Positions 52,197-61,990 of a DNA stretch of 64,000 nt are shown piece after piece; position 1 is the stretch's first letter, and each line of letters opens with the position of its first letter. A program made the translations under genes and the position numbers. Location: the NCBI RefSeq assembly GCF_900116545.1, contig NZ_FPCK01000001.1, positions 558,001 to 622,000 of the forward strand. Reading direction: 5' to 3'. The DNA comes from Devosia crocina. Lineage in GTDB: Bacteria > Pseudomonadota > Alphaproteobacteria > Rhizobiales > Devosiaceae. The notes under the pieces were generated by a model, which worked only from the letters and a program-made list of their open reading frames with translations, searched no databases and was not told where the DNA came from.

Positions 52197-53539
52197 GCCG
52201 CCAAAGGCAGGCTGATTTCGAAGAGCGCGCCTCCTTGTGGCGCCGTGCCTACGCTGATCCTGCCGCCATGGCGGGTGACGATGTCGCTCACAAGGCTCAG
52301 GCCCAGTCCAGCCCCGTTTGGGGATTGCGACAGGCGATGGAAAGGCCAGAAAATTTCTTCGCGATGGTCCGGCGCTACGCCCGGACCATTGTCGGAAACG
52401 GCGATAGAGCCGTTTTTCGTCACCTCGACGCGAATGGCGACCTTGGGGCCGCCATGGGCCATGGCATTGTGCACGAGATTGGCCACGGCGCGGCTAAGGG
52501 CGGATGTGTCGCCTTGCACCAGAACAGGAGCAGGCGGACCGACGAACTCGATGTCATTGCCCGCGTCGATTGCGAGAGGCGCCAGATCAGCGGTCACTTG
52601 TGCTGCCATCTCCACTAGATCGACCGGCTGGAAACTGTCAGGTGACTGCGCCATGCGCTGGAGATCGAGAAGCTCATTGGCCATGCCGGCAAGGCGAGCG
52701 GTGTCGCGCTGCAGCTGACGTTTTTCGGGGCCATCGGGGAGTGATTCCAGGCGCGTCTGCAAAATGGCGATCGGTGTGCGCAGTTCGTGTGCCGCGTCGG
52801 CCATGAAGCGCTGCTGGCGCGCAATGCCTCCATCGAGGCGATCGAGCGTGCCGTTGAAGGCGCGCACAAGGGGCACGAGTTCGGTCGGCACCCCGTCATA
52901 GGAAAGGCGAATGTCGGTCTTGCTGACATCGACGATCGCCGCTTCCTGGGCGACGCGCTCCAGGCCTACGAGCGAGCGCTTGATCAGCGGCGGGATGACC
53001 ACCAGTGTAGTGGTCGCCAGCAGCAGCAGCAGGCCGAGAAAGAACGGATTAGCCAGAACATGGCCGATGATCCGCATGCCCATGAGCGGGCCACCACCGG
53101 TCATCACCCAGAGCCGTCCGTCGGCCGTGTCGCGCGTCCGCACAATCGCATAGGGCATCACGGCATCGTCCGAATTGGCGAAATTGGCGGACGAAAAATG
53201 AACCAGGTTTTGCGGAAAAAGGCGGGCCTGCAAGGGCGTGTTTCCCTGTGACAGCACATGTCCTGCCGCATCGACCACCACGAACCAGAGGTCCGGATAG
53301 TCGAGCTGGATCGTGCGCAGCCCCTTCGTTTCACTCAATGCAAAGCTTCCGGTTTCGGTGCGCGCGACTGACTTCACAATATCGTCGATTACGCTGTCAT
53401 CGAGCCCTTGCTGTTCCGAAACCGTCAGCATCACCGGAAGAATGGCGAGAACCGTAAAGCCGACAAGAACGACAGCCTGAATGGCGATCAGCCCGCGGGA
53501 CAGGACCTTGCGCAGCGAAATGGTGCTGTGCTTTCTCAC
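52193..53539 (-). CDS. Two-component sensor histidine kinase
   Basis: A 448-residue membrane kinase: first helix about 15-40, periplasmic sensor about 41-160, second helix about 162-184 and HAMP about 185-240. The H-box FMADAAHELRTPIA carries H251. The ATPase domain has NLVHNAMAHG, VSDNGPGVAP and GAGLGLSLV. Its start overlaps the response regulator stop by four bases. The layout resembles QseC/TctE-type kinases. As the pair is divergent from an RND efflux operon, it probably controls it; the signal is unknown. Confidence 0.92.
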   Translation of the reverse strand: MRKHSTISLRKVLSRGLIAIQAVVLVGFTVLAILPVMLTVSEQQGLDDSVIDDIVKSVARTETGSFALSETKGLRTIQLDYPDLWFVVVDAAGHVLSQGNTPLQARLFPQNLVHFSSANFANSDDAVMPYAIVRTRDTADGRLWVMTGGGPLMGMRIIGHVLANPFFLGLLLLLATTTLVVIPPLIKRSLVGLERVAQEAAIVDVSKTDIRLSYDGVPTELVPLVRAFNGTLDRLDGGIARQQRFMADAAHELRTPIAILQTRLESLPDGPEKRQLQRDTARLAGMANELLDLQRMAQSPDSFQPVDLVEMAAQVTADLAPLAIDAGNDIEFVGPPAPVLVQGDTSALSRAVANLVHNAMAHGGPKVAIRVEVTKNGSIAVSDNGPGVAPDHREEIFWPFHRLSQSPNGAGLGLSLVSDIVTRHGGRISVGTAPQGGALFEISLPLAA

Positions 53540-54204
53540 GCGATTGCTTTCAGAAGATAGCCGATACCGCGTATCGAATGAATTTCCACATCAGCAGGCG
53601 CGAGCTTGCGCCTTAGGCGAGAGATATGCGCATCGAGCGTGTTGGAGGCAATCTCGTCATCAAAGCCATAGACGGCTTCCTCAAGGGCTGAGCGGGCAAC
53701 GGTACGGCCGGCGCGGCGCACCAAGACCTCCAGAGCAAGCACTTCGCGGCGCGTCAGCGTCAGCGGAGTGCCGGCAACAAGCGCGGTGCCATCGCCGAGA
53801 TTGAAGGCGAGTTGGCCTACGGTCACGCTCATCTCGGCCAAGGCAGCAGGCCGGCGCATCAAGGCGCGGATCCGCGCAACGAGTTCATCGACGACAAAGG
53901 GTTTGGCCAGATAATCGTCTGCGCCAGTCTCAAGGCCTTCGATGCGCTGGGCAGCCTGACCCAGTGCAGAGAGTACGATGATCGGCAGGCCTGCCTGAGC
54001 ACGCCTGATATCCGGGATGATGGTCAGTCCGTCGCCATCTGGCAGGTTGCGATCCAGAATAACCACGGAGTGTACACTATTCTTCACAGCTTCGAGCGCC
54101 GTGGCGAGATTGGATACATGATCCACCAGAATGTCGTGCCGCTCGAGCGCGCTGATCAGGGCGCGAGCCAGATCGAGTTCGTCTTCAATCAGAAGAATAC
54201 GCAT
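53536..54204 (-). CDS. OmpR-family response regulator
   Basis: A 222-residue regulator. The receiver domain has the acidic pair IEDE, phosphate acceptor D51 (VVILDRNLPDGDG), and K101 (LAKPF). The C-terminal winged helix contains LTRREVLALEVL and SNTLDAHISRLRRKL. Translation starts at ATG 54204 with GAGG nine bases upstream. First gene of the two-component operon. Confidence 0.93.
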   Translation of the reverse strand: MRILLIEDELDLARALISALERHDILVDHVSNLATALEAVKNSVHSVVILDRNLPDGDGLTIIPDIRRAQAGLPIIVLSALGQAAQRIEGLETGADDYLAKPFVVDELVARIRALMRRPAALAEMSVTVGQLAFNLGDGTALVAGTPLTLTRREVLALEVLVRRAGRTVARSALEEAVYGFDDEIASNTLDAHISRLRRKLAPADVEIHSIRGIGYLLKAIA

Positions 54205-54500
54205 GGCTACCTCATTATGGACCAGCTTATGCGCATGAATGATTGCCATTGCATTGCGTCTGAATCTTCGCGCGTCCGCAATGTTGCGGCAATATGAGAG
54301 TCACAGAAGGGAGCGAATTCGCTTGACTTGCCCGTGGTCTGTCCGTCAACCCAAACAAGCCCGCGGCCCGTTTCGAGGGGGACCTGTCCTTGCAGTGTCA
54401 CACCTTTGGAACACAAGCGTAACCGCCAGCAGCGCATGCCATACCCAACTCAGTGCCCCCGGCCGATAGACAGCCTCGACCAAGCTAGCTCCAGGACACC

Positions 54501-55703
54501 ATGACGACGACAGCCCATGAAAAGCCCGAATGGGCACAGAGCAAACGGGAAAAAGAGAATGCCCGTCGCGTCGCAGAGGGCCTGAAGCCCAAGCGCAGGA
54601 TTCTGCCCTGGATCGTGCTGATATTGATCGTTGCTGCTGTCGCTGCGTACATTCTGCTCAATCCAGCACCGCCGGCTGAAGAGGTCGAGGTGGCGCAGGA
54701 ACAGACCCTCGTTCGTCAGATCAGGCAATCTGAAATGCGAACCGTGACGCCCATGACCCTGGCGGAAACCGTAAAGGTAACTGGTACCCTGGAGCCGGGG
54801 CAGCGCTCAGAAGTTGCATCGCAGGCTTCAGGCCGGGTGTTGTCGGTGACAGTCCGTCCTGGCGATACGGTTCAGGAGGGCGATGTGCTGGCTCAGATCG
54901 ATACGGCCGCCCTGCAACTGCAGCTTAGTCAACAGCGGGCGACCGCCAGTGCTACCCGCGTCCAGCTGCAATCATCCGAGCAGCAGCTGGAGCGGACCGA
55001 GCAACTGGCGAGCCAGGGCCTTACAACGCCATCCGCGCTCGAGCAGGCTCGCTCTGCTGCAGCCGCGCTGCAGTCCCAGCTTGAAGCACTTGAGAGTGCC
55101 GTGGAAACAGCCGAGCTCTCCCTGGCCAACGCCACGGTTGAGGCGCCGCTTTCGGGGACCGTGTCGGCGCGCTCCGTCGATCCGGGTCAAACCATTCAGG
55201 CCGGTACGCCGCTGTTCACCATCGTCAATCTGGAAACGATGGAGTTCGACAGCGCGGCTTCTGTCAATTCCAGCGCTCTGGTCGATCAGGGTCAACACGC
55301 AACCGTCACCGTAACTGGTCTCGATGGCCGGGAGTTTGCAGGAGAGGTGTCACGGGTCAATCCCGTGGCGCTGAGCGGCACCCGTACCGTTCCGATCTAT
55401 ATCGATCTGGACAACCCGGACGGCAGCCTGCGCGGCGGCATGTTTGCCACTGGTCAGATCGTCGTGCGGCAGCAGGAAAACGCCCTGGCCATACCTGCAT
55501 CGGCCCTGCGTGAAGATGCGGAAGGTCAGTTCGTTCTCGTGCTTGAAGGCGAAACGCTGACGCGCAAACCGATCGAGGTTCAGCGCGAATGGAGCCGTGG
55601 AAGCCTTCTTGAAGTGAGTGGGCTCGCCGAAGGCGATGTATTTGTTTCAGCCGCTTTTGCCGAACTGCAGCCAGGCGATACCATTCTGCTCGTGGAGGGC
55701 TGA
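54501..55703 (+). CDS. RND efflux periplasmic adaptor (membrane fusion protein)
   Basis: A 400-residue HlyD/AcrA-type adaptor. It has an unusually long basic cytoplasmic start (about 35 residues), one membrane anchor (about 36-54) instead of a lipobox, then lipoyl halves around a coiled-coil hairpin (about 130-215, rich in Gln, Ala and Ser), GTVSARSVDPGQTIQAG, and beta-barrel (RTVPIYIDLDNPDGSLRGGM) domains. It links the pump gene 4 bp downstream to an outer-membrane channel, which is not encoded here. Confidence 0.9.
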   Translation: MTTTAHEKPEWAQSKREKENARRVAEGLKPKRRILPWIVLILIVAAVAAYILLNPAPPAEEVEVAQEQTLVRQIRQSEMRTVTPMTLAETVKVTGTLEPGQRSEVASQASGRVLSVTVRPGDTVQEGDVLAQIDTAALQLQLSQQRATASATRVQLQSSEQQLERTEQLASQGLTTPSALEQARSAAAALQSQLEALESAVETAELSLANATVEAPLSGTVSARSVDPGQTIQAGTPLFTIVNLETMEFDSAASVNSSALVDQGQHATVTVTGLDGREFAGEVSRVNPVALSGTRTVPIYIDLDNPDGSLRGGMFATGQIVVRQQENALAIPASALREDAEGQFVLVLEGETLTRKPIEVQREWSRGSLLEVSGLAEGDVFVSAAFAELQPGDTILLVEG

Positions 55704-55707
55704 AACC

Positions 55708-58700
55708 GTGTTTTTGACCCGCATCAGCGTCAGTCACCCTGTCTTTGCCACCATGATCATGGTGGCCATCATGGTGTTCGGCATCTATTCGTATCAGCGT
55801 CTTCCCATCGAACAGCTGCCCGACATCGACTTCCCGGTTGTTGCGGTTGTCGTGAGCTACCCCGGTGCCTCGCCCGAGGCGGTTGAAGCAGACGTGGTCG
55901 AACCCATCGAAGACGCCGTCAACACCATTGCAGGGCTCGACTCGGTCCAATCCACTGCGCAGTCGGGCCAGGCTATGGTCCTGATGATCTTCGACCTCGA
56001 GCAGAATTCGCAGGAAAAGCTGCAAGAGGTCCGCGACAAGATCGACCCTGTGCGAGCCGACCTGCCAGATGGTGCGAATGACCCCCTGATCCTCCGGTTC
56101 GATCCCAGCGCGCTGCCGCTGCTGTCGCTGGCTGTCAGTTCGGACACCTTATCGGCACGAGACCTGACGACGCTGACGGAAGACGTCATCTCGACGCGTC
56201 TTTCAAACATCAGTGGCGTCGGTAGCGCAACGGTTGTGGGTGGCGTGCCGCGCCAGCTCAATATCGAGATCGATCCAGACCGGCTTGCCGCCTATAACAT
56301 CAGCCCAGATGCCGTGGTCAACGCCTTGCGCGCTGCCAATCGGGATCTGGCAGCTGGTTCGATCACACAAGGAAGCATCGTCCAGTCGCTCCAGGTGTTG
56401 GGCCGGTTGCAGGACGAAGAGGATTTCTACGACATCACCGTGGGCAACCAGGGGGGGCAGCCTGTCACCGTGCGTGATGTCGCCACGATCGTGGATGGCA
56501 CCGGCGAAGCCGACAGCCTAGCCATTCTCAACGGCGAATCTGCCTTGGCTATCGACGTGCTCAAGACGCAAGGCGCCAACACGGTCGGGGTGGCGGAGCA
56601 AATCCGTCATGTCATCGCCGACCTTCTTGCCAATGAATTGCCCGATGGGGTCAATATCGAAGTCGTGGTGGACAATGCCAAGCCGGTGGAGGATTCATTC
56701 CACGCCGTGCAGAACATGTTGATTGAAGGCGCTATCCTCGCCGTCATCATCGTCTTTCTGTTCCTCAACTCCTGGCGTTCGACCGTAATCACCGGACTGA
56801 CCCTGCCTATTTCGATCATCGGCACGATGATTGCGCTCAATGCATTGGGCTTCACGCTCAACATGATGACGCTTCTGGCCCTGTCGCTGGCCGTGGGCAT
56901 CCTGATCGACGACGCCATCGTGGTGCGCGAGAACATCATGCGGCATCTGCATATGGGCAAGGGCCACCGCCAGGCGGCGTTCGACGGAACGAATGAAATC
57001 GGTTTGGCGGTGCTGGCCTCGACGCTGTCCATCGTCGCGGTGTTCCTGCCGGTGGCGTTCATGGACGGCATCATGGGCAGGTTCTTCCTCCAGTTCGGCG
57101 TTACCGTTTCGGTGGCGGTGATGATCTCGATGTTTGTGGCGTTTACGCTCGACCCTATGATGTCATCTGTCTGGCACGACCCGGCAGCCAATCCGAATGC
57201 CAAGCGTGGCCCCATCGGCAAAGCTGTTCAGCAGTTCGACCGGCTGTTTGTATGGTTCACTGGCGGATACCGTCATGTGGTCCGCTGGTCGCTCAAGTTC
57301 CGCAAAACGGTGCTGTTTATAGCCGTGCTCTCCCTTGTGGGTTCGGTGATGCTCTTTCCGCGCGTTGGGGTCGAGTTCATCCCTGTCACTGACACCGGTA
57401 TCTTCTCGGTCAATATCGAAACACCCGCCGGAACTTCCAAAGAAGCGACCGCCGCCAAGCTTCGCCAGGCGGAAAGCATCCTGCGTACCTATCCCGAAGT
57501 GGAGCGCACCTATTCAACTGTTGCGGGCGGGCTCGCTGCCAGCGGTTCCAATAGCGGCTCGATGACTGTCACGATGGTCGACAAATCGCAGCGCACCATC
57601 ACCCCTGAAGAGTTCATGCCCGGCATCCGTCGCGCGCTTGATGTTATCCCCGGGGCCGAGTTCCAGGTGACGTCGTCGAGTGGAATGGGCGGAGGCGGAT
57701 CTGGGGCTCCGGTCGCGATCACCATTTTTGGCGATAGCTTCACGGTATTGGAGCGTCTGGCCGACCAACTGGTTGCTGACTTGGGCCAGATCGAGGGCCT
57801 GATCAACATCACGTCCAGTCTCGACGAAGCGCAACCGGTCGTAGGTATCCAGGTCAATCGGGACCTTGCCGACAATCTGGGTGTCTCAATGAACCAGATC
57901 GCTGCGACCTTGGGCCCGCTCATCAGCGGCGAGGAAGTCGCCGACTGGACGGCACAGAACGGTCAGATCTATTCGGTTGTGGTGCGACTGCCCGAATCTT
58001 TGCGCGACGACATCGACGCGATCGGCAGCTTGCCTATAGCGCAGTCCGGCGCTACCGGGTCCAGCGGGATGATCACGTTGAGTCAGGTTGCCGAAGTGGT
58101 TCAGAGCACAAGCCCTGCTACCATCAATCGAACCGACCTGCAGCGTGGCGTCACCATCGAAGCTTTCCTTGAGGGCGTGGAACTGGGCACAGTCACGCCA
58201 CAGCTTCAGGCGCTGGTTGGTGCCATGGAGCTACCCACCGGATATTCCACTTCCTTTGGTGGTGATGTGGAGCAAATCGCTGAAACGTCAGCTGCCATTG
58301 GTTCGGCGCTGTTGCTGGCTATCGTGTTCATCTATCTGGTGCTGGCTAGCCAGTTCGGCAGTTTCCTGCAGCCGGTCGCCATCATGGGGTCGCTGCCGCT
58401 GGCACTGATCGGCGTTATGATCGGTCTGTTGGTTGGCGGTTCCACGCTGAACATGTTCTCGGCTATCGGCTTCATCATGCTGATGGGTCTTGTGGTGAAG
58501 AACGCGATCCTTCTGGTCGACAACGCCAACCAGCACGTCAAGCAAGGGGCAAATCTTTACGAGGCGCTGGTCGAAGCGGGCGCTACCCGCTTCCGTCCGA
58601 TCATCATGACGACGCTGGCCATGATCTCGGGCATGATCCCGCTTGCGATCAATCTTCATGGCGGCTCGGGTGAAAATGCGCCTATGGCCCACGCGGTTAT

Positions 58701-58884
58701 CGGAGGACTGCTCAGTTCGACCGTGCTGACGCTGCTGGTGGTGCCGGTGTTGCTCACCTATATCGATAGCTTCAGCCGCTTTACCCGCCGCTTCATGCCC
58801 AAAGCGCCGGATGACCACGAGCATGCCGGTGCGCAGGCGCTCCCATCCGAGCCAGGGCACAGGACTCTCAAGGCTGCCGAGTAA
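55708..58884 (+). CDS. RND-family multidrug efflux transporter (HAE1 type)
   Basis: A pump of about 1058 residues with twelve membrane helices and two large periplasmic loops. The start MFLTRISVSHPVFATMIMVAI and the LPIEQLPDIDFPVV and YPGASPEAVE segments are typical. The proton-relay region LSLAVGILIDDAIVVRENI is intact (two adjacent aspartates). It starts with GTG 55708, with GGAGG nine bases before. It exports hydrophobic or cationic compounds; the substrate is unknown. Followed by an excellent terminator. Confidence 0.93.
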   Translation: MFLTRISVSHPVFATMIMVAIMVFGIYSYQRLPIEQLPDIDFPVVAVVVSYPGASPEAVEADVVEPIEDAVNTIAGLDSVQSTAQSGQAMVLMIFDLEQNSQEKLQEVRDKIDPVRADLPDGANDPLILRFDPSALPLLSLAVSSDTLSARDLTTLTEDVISTRLSNISGVGSATVVGGVPRQLNIEIDPDRLAAYNISPDAVVNALRAANRDLAAGSITQGSIVQSLQVLGRLQDEEDFYDITVGNQGGQPVTVRDVATIVDGTGEADSLAILNGESALAIDVLKTQGANTVGVAEQIRHVIADLLANELPDGVNIEVVVDNAKPVEDSFHAVQNMLIEGAILAVIIVFLFLNSWRSTVITGLTLPISIIGTMIALNALGFTLNMMTLLALSLAVGILIDDAIVVRENIMRHLHMGKGHRQAAFDGTNEIGLAVLASTLSIVAVFLPVAFMDGIMGRFFLQFGVTVSVAVMISMFVAFTLDPMMSSVWHDPAANPNAKRGPIGKAVQQFDRLFVWFTGGYRHVVRWSLKFRKTVLFIAVLSLVGSVMLFPRVGVEFIPVTDTGIFSVNIETPAGTSKEATAAKLRQAESILRTYPEVERTYSTVAGGLAASGSNSGSMTVTMVDKSQRTITPEEFMPGIRRALDVIPGAEFQVTSSSGMGGGGSGAPVAITIFGDSFTVLERLADQLVADLGQIEGLINITSSLDEAQPVVGIQVNRDLADNLGVSMNQIAATLGPLISGEEVADWTAQNGQIYSVVVRLPESLRDDIDAIGSLPIAQSGATGSSGMITLSQVAEVVQSTSPATINRTDLQRGVTIEAFLEGVELGTVTPQLQALVGAMELPTGYSTSFGGDVEQIAETSAAIGSALLLAIVFIYLVLASQFGSFLQPVAIMGSLPLALIGVMIGLLVGGSTLNMFSAIGFIMLMGLVVKNAILLVDNANQHVKQGANLYEALVEAGATRFRPIIMTTLAMISGMIPLAINLHGGSGENAPMAHAVIGGLLSSTVLTLLVVPVLLTYIDSFSRFTRRFMPKAPDDHEHAGAQALPSEPGHRTLKAAE

Positions 58885-58888
58885 GACC

Positions 58889-58915
58889 AAAGCCCCGCTG
58901 AAGAGCGGGGCTTTT
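58889..58915. terminator. Strong intrinsic terminator after the RND operon
   Basis: An 11-bp stem AAAGCCCCGCT / AGCGGGGCTTT (58889-58899, 58904-58914) with a GAAG loop and T-run on the plus strand. The A-run on the other side also lets it serve the convergent tag gene. Confidence 0.85.
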
Positions 58916-58924
58916 GCTCGTTAG

Positions 58925-59539
58925 TCAGGCTCCCAATCCGGTCGGTCTGGCGAAGCGCTGCCGTGCCTCTTGGGCGAGCGGGCGGCTGGCGCAACCCTCC
59001 GCGTGGTCGTTAACGAGGCCCATGGCCTGCATGAAGGCGTAGACCGTCGTCGGTCCGACAAACTTCCAGCCGCGCTTTTTTAGATCTTTAGACATGGCGA
59101 TTGACTGCGGCGAGGTCGAGCGGGTTCGAGGAGCCGCGGTTTCTTCCCGTTCCTCGAACTGCCAGACGTATGCGGCAATAGACCCGAACTCTTCTTTCAG
59201 CTCAATGGCACGCGCTGCATTGTTGATCACAGCCTCGATCTTGCCACGGTGGCGCACGATGCCGGGATCGGCAAGCAGCCGCTCAATATCCTGATCGGCA
59301 AAGGCTGCCACCTTCCCCAGGTCAAAGCCCGCAAAGCCTTCGCGGAAGGCCTCACGCTTGTTCAGTATAGTCCGCCAGCTCAGACCCGATTGAAATCCTT
59401 CAAGACACAGCTTTTCAAACAGTCTCACGTCGTCACCTACCGGGAAACCCCATTCCTTGTCATGATAGGGAATGAATTCCGCTGCGCCGCCGCACCACTG
59501 GCAGCGCAGGAGGCCATCGTCGGCTCGAAACAGTTCCAT
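58925..59539 (-). CDS. tag: DNA-3-methyladenine glycosylase I
   Basis: A 204-residue base-excision enzyme removing 3-methyladenine from DNA. The family signature CQWCGGAAEFIPYHDKEWGFP is at the N-terminus (family form C.W...d..y..YHD.EWG.P), followed by LFEKLCLEGFQSGLSWRTIL and KRGWKFVGPTTVYAFMQAMG. The zinc ligands near both ends are consistent with C13, C16, H176-type positions. A single gene convergent with the RND operon. Confidence 0.93.
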   Translation of the reverse strand: MELFRADDGLLRCQWCGGAAEFIPYHDKEWGFPVGDDVRLFEKLCLEGFQSGLSWRTILNKREAFREGFAGFDLGKVAAFADQDIERLLADPGIVRHRGKIEAVINNAARAIELKEEFGSIAAYVWQFEEREETAAPRTRSTSPQSIAMSKDLKKRGWKFVGPTTVYAFMQAMGLVNDHAEGCASRPLAQEARQRFARPTGLGA

Positions 59540-59709
59540 GCGTTTTTCCCTTTCGATCCCGCAGATGATTGATGAATTCGGGCCAGGTCAGCAATTGTCA
59601 GCAAGGTGCCCTGCGCTTTATGTGCCCTAGCGCATTTGCCCAGTTGCACCCCAGCGGACCTTGCACTAGTTTGCAGCCATTCCACCGGGCTTAAGCCCGA
59701 TTCCGGTCT

Positions 59710-59786
<77 letters not shown>

Positions 59787-60462
59787 ATATAAAGATGACT
59801 TGGGAACGAGTGCTCCTCTTGCCGTAGGTCCTGTGTCACCCGAGTGTCACCACCCTCGAACCTGGCAATTTCCGATCTTTCAGAATGAAACCCTAGTCGG
59901 TTGAATCACGGCTATTGATCGCCGACAAATATCGACGCATCTTGTCGGCCATCGCAGCTGACCTAGGTTTGGGTTCGAGCCTTTCCTCTGCTGATTTCGA
60001 CAGGTTCTACTATTCCAACATCGTCGGCTGGCGCGAGGATTTAGAGGGTCTGCAGATGAGGCGTGCTCTGGCAGAGTTGCAGGAGGGTGCACGCCAAGGC
60101 GACGGCGACTAAACTCTTTGCTTCGTCTCAGAGGACCACCACGCTTCACCGAAGCAGTGCGGTGACTTGCTTTGGATTTGCAATGTGCTGGCAAGGTCGG
60201 ACGGGCGCGGCATGGCTCTTAAGCTGCATGGCGCGAACGCTGGCCATATATGCGTTGCGGTAGCTGGAGATCCGCGGCTTCAGACGCTCTCCGCTGATAG
60301 CCGCGTTGGATCCACCCGATGTACTGCGGCCCGATAGGTCGAGGAGCGTTGCCCTGCCAGCATTCACCTGGAAAGCAGAGTGTGTTGCCCAACCTCGCGG
60401 CGCAAGTCGAGCCGGAACGTCGCGACCCCATGAGCGTTGCAGTCCAGCATCAGGAGTGTGCC
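59787..60462. other. 676-base region without a convincing gene, downstream of the tRNA
   Basis: Between the tRNA and the GlsB-type gene I see no recognisable protein. A 65-residue frame (59915-60112, TTG start, no good ribosome site) is the best candidate: it begins IADKYRRILSAIAADLGLGSS and might be real or a decayed fragment. Minus-strand frames at 60146-60431 have no family signature. The 3' side of a tRNA is a usual integration site for mobile elements, so the stretch may hold remnants, but no repeat of the tRNA end is seen within it. Confidence 0.4.
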
Positions 60463-60717
60463 ATGGGTATCATCTGGACCATCATCATTGGTTTTATCGC
60501 AGGCGTGATCGCCAAATTTATTATGCCCGGGAAGAATGAACCGTCGGGGTTCGTCTTGACCACAATCCTCGGGATCGTCGGTGCTTTTGTGGCGACGTTC
60601 CTTGGGCAGGCTCTCGCTTGGTATGATCCCGGTGAGGGTGCAGGCCTGATTGGCGCCGTCGTCGGTGCTTTGATCATCCTGTTCGTTTGGGGCGTGATCG
60701 CCCGCCGTCGAGCATAA
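60463..60717 (+). CDS. GlsB/YeaQ/YmgE family stress-response membrane protein
   Basis: An 84-residue protein with three membrane helices, starting GIIWTIIIGFIAGVIAKFIMPG. The GWI/GxIAG..A..i.pG pattern and the closing GAVVGALIILFVWGVIARRR identify the transglycosylase-associated (GlsB) family, linked to envelope and osmotic stress. ATG 60463 has AGGAG seven bases upstream. It is followed after 22 bp by the YidB-family gene. Confidence 0.88.
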   Translation: MGIIWTIIIGFIAGVIAKFIMPGKNEPSGFVLTTILGIVGAFVATFLGQALAWYDPGEGAGLIGAVVGALIILFVWGVIARRRA

Positions 60718-60739
60718 TCAGCAGACAAGGAGATACAAC

Positions 60740-61204
60740 ATGGCCAAAACCCCTTCCATGGTGGCGCTTTTAGGCCTTCTTGCAGTTGCCGGATACCAGC
60801 ACCGCGACAAACTCGGTGAGCTGCTCAACGGAATGGGCAACCAGCCAGGCGACCCCGCAGATCGCCGCAGTGACAAAGGCGGCTTTGGAGATATTCTCGG
60901 CGGCCTTGGCGGGTTGCTTGGTGGCGCTGCGGGTGGGAATGTTCTCACCGGCGGGCTTGGAGATCTGGTTGATCAGTTCCGCCAGACTGGCCGTGGGGCA
61001 AAGGCGGATAGCTGGGTCAACCAAGGCGCCAACGATCCTGTGGATGCGTCCGACCTCGAGCAGACGCTTGGCGAGGACATGATTGCAGAGCTGGTCGCTA
61101 AAACTGGGCTGTCGCGCGAAGACCTGCTCAAGCGCTTGTCGGAAACTCTGCCCGATGCTGTGAACCAGATGACTCCTGACGGTCGTTTGCCTGCAGCAGG
61201 GTAG
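60740..61204 (+). CDS. YidB-family (DUF937-like) protein
   Basis: A 154-residue protein: a short hydrophobic start (VALLGLLAVAGYQ), a glycine-rich middle (GDILGGLGGLLGGAAGG) and the conserved C-terminal part GRGAKADSWVNQGANDPVDASDLEQTLG with MTPDGRLPAAG at the end, typical of YidB. Role unknown; probably stress-related and co-transcribed with the preceding GlsB-type gene. AAGGAG lies upstream of the ATG. Confidence 0.85.
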   Translation: MAKTPSMVALLGLLAVAGYQHRDKLGELLNGMGNQPGDPADRRSDKGGFGDILGGLGGLLGGAAGGNVLTGGLGDLVDQFRQTGRGAKADSWVNQGANDPVDASDLEQTLGEDMIAELVAKTGLSREDLLKRLSETLPDAVNQMTPDGRLPAAG

Positions 61205-61241
61205 GAGCACCACACGTCCTGCAGAGCATGGCGCCGTTAGT

Positions 61242-61421
61242 TCATGGTTGCTTGTGCGCTCTTAGCAAGGCGAGCAGCTGCCGGGACAGGGCAGGGCCGG
61301 TGAGTTGGCTGGCTCCGTAGCCTTCCCTGGAAACAACCGCCTTGATCTCCGACACGGTTGAAAATTTGCCACTCCTGGCAAGTTCGAAAGCCCGTTCAAG
61401 AGCGGTTACATGCGGTTTCAG
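61242..61421 (-). CDS. Hidden 59-aa conserved-looking protein with apparent CTG start
   Basis: Minus-strand frame beginning CTG-AAA-CCG. The product (L/M)KPHVTALERAFELARSG... continues STVSEIKAVVSREGYGAS and ends LLALLRAHKQP. It looks like a genuine small helical protein, and I believe I have seen similar MKPHVTALERAF proteins in related bacteria. No ATG, GTG or TTG in the frame lies between the upstream stop and this point, but an exceptional ribosome site (GAGGTGAGGAG) stands six bases before the CTG. It begins right after the terminator of the cold-shock gene, so it depends on read-through or its own promoter. Confidence 0.6.
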   Translation of the reverse strand: MKPHVTALERAFELARSGKFSTVSEIKAVVSREGYGASQLTGPALSRQLLALLRAHKQP

Positions 61422-61441
61422 CGTCGTCTCCTCACCTCAAG

Positions 61442-61469
61442 AAAAAAGGCCGCCCGAGAGGCGGCCTTT
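61442..61469 (-). terminator. Intrinsic terminator of the cold-shock gene
   Basis: On the minus strand AAAGGCCGCC pairs with GGCGGCCTTT around a five-base loop, followed by a run of T (61442-61447). It lies about 11 bases after the cold-shock protein stop. Confidence 0.88.
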
Positions 61470-61479
61470 GCATTCATGT

Positions 61480-61695
61480 TTACTTGAGCAGGATCAGATT
61501 GATCGCCGACTCGCGGCCATCGCGGCCGGTTTCGACATCATAGGAAACCTTATCATTTTCGTAGAGGCCATCAACGCCCGAGCGCTGGACGGCGGAAATA
61601 TGCACAAAGTGGTCCTTGCCACCGCTGTCGGGGGTGATGAAACCGAAACCCTTGGTGGTGTTGAAGAACTTCACTGTACCGGTGATCTGAGACAT
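61480..61695 (-). CDS. CspA-family cold-shock protein
   Basis: A 71-residue single cold-shock domain, MSQITGTVKFFNTTKGFGFI. RNP1 is KGFGFI and RNP2 is HFVHIS. It binds single-stranded nucleic acid and melts RNA structure. Start is ATG 61695 with AGGAAAA upstream; a longer frame reaches 61722. The long spacer up to the histidine kinase stop at 61991 leaves space for a structured leader, as in other csp genes, but no specific element is claimed. Confidence 0.95.
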   Translation of the reverse strand: MSQITGTVKFFNTTKGFGFITPDSGGKDHFVHISAVQRSGVDGLYENDKVSYDVETGRDGRESAINLILLK

Positions 61696-61990
61696 GATTT
61701 TTCCTGGTAAGCTCGGAGCCATGGCAAACGAGCGGTTAGCCTAGTGCAACATGCGCAAGGCGTAGGACGTTCGCAAGGTGGATCAGAGAGCCAGAAACCC
61801 GTTGCAAGCGGGATAGACAGCCGCCTGAGGCTGGAAACGTATGATCCTATATTGCAGTCATTGATGTCAGAAGCAAGGCTCGTCTCACATTTGCAGTGAT
61901 TGAACCCCAGCACTCTTCGCTGAGGAGGCGCAATCGCGCCGATCTGATCTTGCTTGATGCCGGGACTGCGGAAGTCGCTTGTCGATCCAG

